From: Apostichopus japonicus
Taxonomy: Eukaryota; Echinodermata; Holothuroidea; Aspidochirotida; Stichopodidae
DNA: 64,000 nt
Assembly: GCF_037975245.1 (NCBI RefSeq)
Contig: NC_092572.1
Coordinates: forward strand, 29,857,989-29,921,988
Reading direction: 5' to 3'
Shown here piece after piece: positions 60,759 to 64,000 of this stretch. The notes under the pieces are model-generated. The model made no database searches and was not told the DNA's origin. It worked only from the letters and a program-made list of their open reading frames with translations. Every line of letters starts with the position of its first letter. The stretch's first letter is position 1. A program made the position numbers and the translations under genes.

Positions 60759-62929
60759 ATCTAGCTATACCATATGGAAGTAGGCGACCCCATATTCCAC
60801 ATAGAGAACTACGAACCACCATGCCCTACCATATGATGGAATATACAGATCCAAGTTCTACTGTGGAGGGCATATAATTCCCGAAAATCAATATTCCTTC
60901 ATCAATATGGACACGTTTTGTAATATTTTCTTTGCATGAGCAGAATTAATTTGAAATTTCGAATTAACATGGAAATGATTTGGCACAGAATTTTAATAAG
61001 CTATAACTGCTGTCGTTGAATTGCAATGACAGTATTAACACAAATAGCCACTATGGTTATAAAAAACATCACTAGGCCTTCCGCGAGAATATGGCACGTA
61101 ATTGTACGGAGTAAAAGTGATGCGATTGAACAGGGCCAACAACGTATGGGATTTTAAGATCATTGCTAGATCATAGCAAGGCAGACATCAAGGATCCTTC
61201 ATGAATAAGATCGACAATCTCAAGAAGTAAGGCTTAATTTTAGCATGAATGCATGCTTGGCTACGGTGAATTCTAATTTGGAGATTCTAGATGCAATTAA
61301 TTCTTTGAAATATAAATAACTTAATAGATTTTTCTACGTTAGCAACATTTTCGTATCAAACAACTTTCTAGTAACATGTTTGAAGGAATATTTATCGTGG
61401 TTTCTAATGAACTTATGTGAACTTGGTAAAGATAACGACACATATCGTGTTCGATTATGATATGTCAGAGGGCGCAGTCTCCTAATGTCAGAACATTTAA
61501 ACATGAAAACCTTTGTCAAACGAGATAGTAGTGGAACTGGTCTTCACAGTTTTATAGTGGGTAATCAACAACTACATTCGCCACGCTTCACCATTCCCTG
61601 TTCGATGTTTTAATATGTTTATTAATCAGCTGCATATAATATTGCAAGGGAGCAAAACAATGGGACGGAGCAAAGTGGCCAAATGCTGAAAACATTAACA
61701 GTAAGTTTGCTTGAATAGGTTTCAGTTCCAGAGTTTCTGAAGTGGACGAGCCTCAGCCAAGAAATATTTTGACTTCATTAAAAATGAAGAGGATGACGCA
61801 CTCGACGGTTTAAAGACTTGATTTCATTCATGACGGTGTTTACTACCATAGTATATCAAACATTGGTGTATGAAGCATACACTTAAACCTTCAAACTTCT
61901 CGACCATCACATATATCAGTTGTCATATTATTTCTGTCACTCTCATTAAATTTTAACATAAGTTGGTTACGCTTCTAGACTTTGCTGTACAAATTCAATA
62001 GATTTGCATGAGAGGAATGCTATTTAAAGAACCACAAGTTAAACTCAAACGATATCAGGGAATTCCGATTCATATATGGGCAAGAAGGGCATCTCGGTCA
62101 ACTCTTATATTTCATATCTACAGACTATATTTTCAACATGTGCATTTGTAAGACGCAAATTTCATTTGAAACTAATCACCTTTCACCTCAACGAAGGTTC
62201 AATTGCTGAGCGTATACATCCGTTGTTCTCCGCCCATGTGAGATGCTAATAATAGAGAAATTTGAAGGGGAGTAAGATACTATCCCTAGGACTACTGTTT
62301 CTTCAAATTATGCAAAAGTGAGACCTCATAAACCCTAGAAGGCTAATTTATTTGTGACTTCGGACGACAATCCAGCCATGAGGCTACTGAGGTGTATAAC
62401 TTTCAGATACTCCACAAAGACAAAGACGGTTAGATCGCCTAGTCGGCTAGTCGCGCTATGATACGATTTCAGTAATTCAATCATTTACTGCATGCCTAAT
62501 CCTAGCTTAATCCAAGTCTAATCTCATAATATCTTGGATTTTGTTGCAAGTTGATTCAACTAGCGCCGGCATCCAGTGTTTTTTTTTTCTCTCTCTTTCT
62601 TTCTCTTCCTTTTCATTGAAGACCTCTCCCCTTGTTGTTCAGTTTCCATTCAAATCGTTCCCTATAATTAGCATTATATCCAAAGTGTGCATGTTTGGTG
62701 GCTGCACAATCGCGGTATTAAAGAAAATGGCGCTGGCATCAATCCTGTGCACTGATTAATGTGACACTGTTAATATGCTAATTCATTGTTACTGCTGTGA
62801 TATAGAACTTCTTTTGTTCCAGTGCGTGCTACACCTTCTAGGCATTTGATTGTTCATAAGTAGTATGCATGAATTCTTATCGCTATCGTTTACACATCTG
62901 TTACGATTGCGCATTCGAGAATCTTCCTA
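60759..62929. other. Non-coding stretch
   Basis: AT-rich with a CT-rich tract at about 62580-62612. No gene is seen. The 72-codon frame over the CT tract is low complexity. Confidence 0.5.
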
Positions 62930-63663
62930 ATTCCCATCCAGTACCGACGAACGCGACTCATTCAGCTTCTCGTTCATTAACCCTACAGCTTCAGTAATGG
63001 CAACATTGTTTCATTTCATTACTCCCGAAATGAATCAACGGCATCCACCGCCGAGTGCAGAGACTGTGTCTGAAGGATCACTCATTCAAGTCTTCTAAAC
63101 ATTCGTCGTATGTTGCAGCAGGCGTTTGTAAATCGTGTTAGCTCCCCGGGAAGGAGTGTCATATGAGACACTCACATTAAACATTATGGCATAATGAAAT
63201 GGTTGCCTTGGAAGTACTCATTTCAAAGCGAAGCCCGCCGTTAGCCGGGAAGTTAGTAGGGACGGTTTTGTCAATCCTTTTTTGAAGTAAACAACATTTG
63301 GCGAGCGAGGAAGGACTCGATGTTTTCCCCGACCTATAGCATCTTTCAAAACAAGGCGAGTCTGACAACCCTCTCTTCTGATTTACAATTCTAGGTATTA
63401 CATGACGAACGATTCTCTTTCCTTTGTCACTCTTAGATCGTCGTATTATACGAACGTGCCGTTTCCAGGGTGTTATTTGGACTTCACGGTTTTTAGGCTA
63501 GGCAGATTTCGTAAAAGATACTGAATTTTGGTATTAACAATCAGTATATGTAACTTATAGAAAACTTAAGTTGCGGCGGTGTAAGTGCTGTGAGTTTATA
63601 AAGCAACACAAGTTAAATATATCTTGGCGCCTACGGTACTGCAATATAGGTTGGGTATATAAG
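62930..63663 (+). promoter_or_regulatory. CpG-richer patch ending in a TATA box
   Basis: Between about 63220 and 63370 CpG is denser than anywhere nearby (GCCCGCCGTTAGCCGG, GGCGAGCGAGG). Further right is GGGTATATAAGCGATGG, with TATATAAG at 63656-63663. A start site near 63690 would be expected, and the gene, if real, would lie mostly beyond the window. The 63-codon minus frame at 63177-63368 is Cys/Ser-rich and unrecognised; it may only reflect the composition. Confidence 0.25.
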
Positions 63664-64000
63664 CGATGGTAATAAGACGACGAACTCCCCCATTCGTACA
63701 TATTTGTACACCGGTGTATAATGTATTCTAATTCATTCGTAACTTGTGGTTATGATATTCTTCACTGCCTTGGTCGCCAAAGGAATGGCCTAACGAGTTC
63801 TAATAAGTTGAAGTACATTAGTATGTATTTGTTTAACCATCAAGGAGCATCCTCAATGAATTTCTACAGACAAAGAGTTTCAAAACTCTGTATCTTCTAG
63901 AACCATGATAACTATATGAGATACTCGAAAGTGGTTGTAACGAAATTGTGATAAACCCTTACGTGTTATAACGACTTTTCACAATGCTTTATTATTGAAA
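63664..64000. other. Window end, nothing recognised
   Basis: No donor site with an open ATG frame was identified after the TATA box. It reads as non-coding or 5' UTR/intron. Confidence 0.4.

Noticed and set aside
63177-63368. Cys/Ser-rich 63-codon minus-strand gene
   Set aside because: Unrecognised, short, and explained by local GC and CpG content; kept only as part of the promoter-like patch.

Overview
This 64 kb window reads as AT-rich, repeat-laden, gene-poor eukaryotic (animal) genomic DNA. The evidence is long (TA)n tracts, many minisatellite arrays with period 15 to about 190 bp, a tRNA-derived SINE, hAT-type MITEs with exact 8-bp target-site duplications, GT-AG style splice-site pairs, and no bacterial operon layout. 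The repeat style fits a marine invertebrate, perhaps an echinoderm or related deuterostome, but that placement is only an inference. No open reading frame encodes a protein family I recognise. Almost all ORFs above 60 codons are chance ORFs, or shadows of (TA)n and minisatellite DNA.

Layout. 1-6.7 kb: non-coding, with a (CA)n(TA)n tract, a tRNA-derived SINE (2.78-3.05 kb) and a (GTT)n/(TA)n tract. 6.7-9 kb: a 46-bp minisatellite followed by three MITEs; two are complete hAT-type elements with perfect 8-bp TSDs. 9-17.9 kb: mostly featureless, with an 18-bp minisatellite (13.5 kb) and a (TA)n block (15.4 kb). 18-24.5 kb: two giant adjacent minisatellites, a 38-bp unit over 1.7 kb and a 76-bp unit over 4.4 kb, about 440 bp apart. 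24.5-29 kb: featureless apart from a decayed MITE-like piece. 29-34 kb: a 30-bp array with a three-unit higher-order pattern, a 15-bp repeat, an ATG-less 110-codon open frame that could be an exon, and a ~190-bp tandem repeat with a conserved hairpin. 34-39.4 kb: very AT-rich, with two (TA)n tracts. 39.4-45 kb: the most gene-like part, with a TATA-type promoter and three tiny exons in matching phase that would encode a 33-residue amphipathic helix, plus two short candidate first exons on opposite strands that both begin M-E-F-W. 45-53 kb: small duplications and one GC-rich hairpin. 53-56 kb: a 37-bp AT-rich array and a near-perfect 83-bp x5 array. 58.4-59.1 kb: a foldback element built of 16-bp subrepeats with complementary halves. 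60 kb: a degenerate ~30-bp minisatellite carrying five CACGTG E-boxes. 62.9-63.7 kb: a CpG-richer patch with a TATA box, possibly a promoter for a gene beyond the window.

No set of genes can be shown to work together. The strongest functional candidates are the small split gene at 39.5-40.2 kb, the open frame at 32.1-32.4 kb, and the foldback element as a possible source of hairpin RNA. All three need RNA or comparative data.
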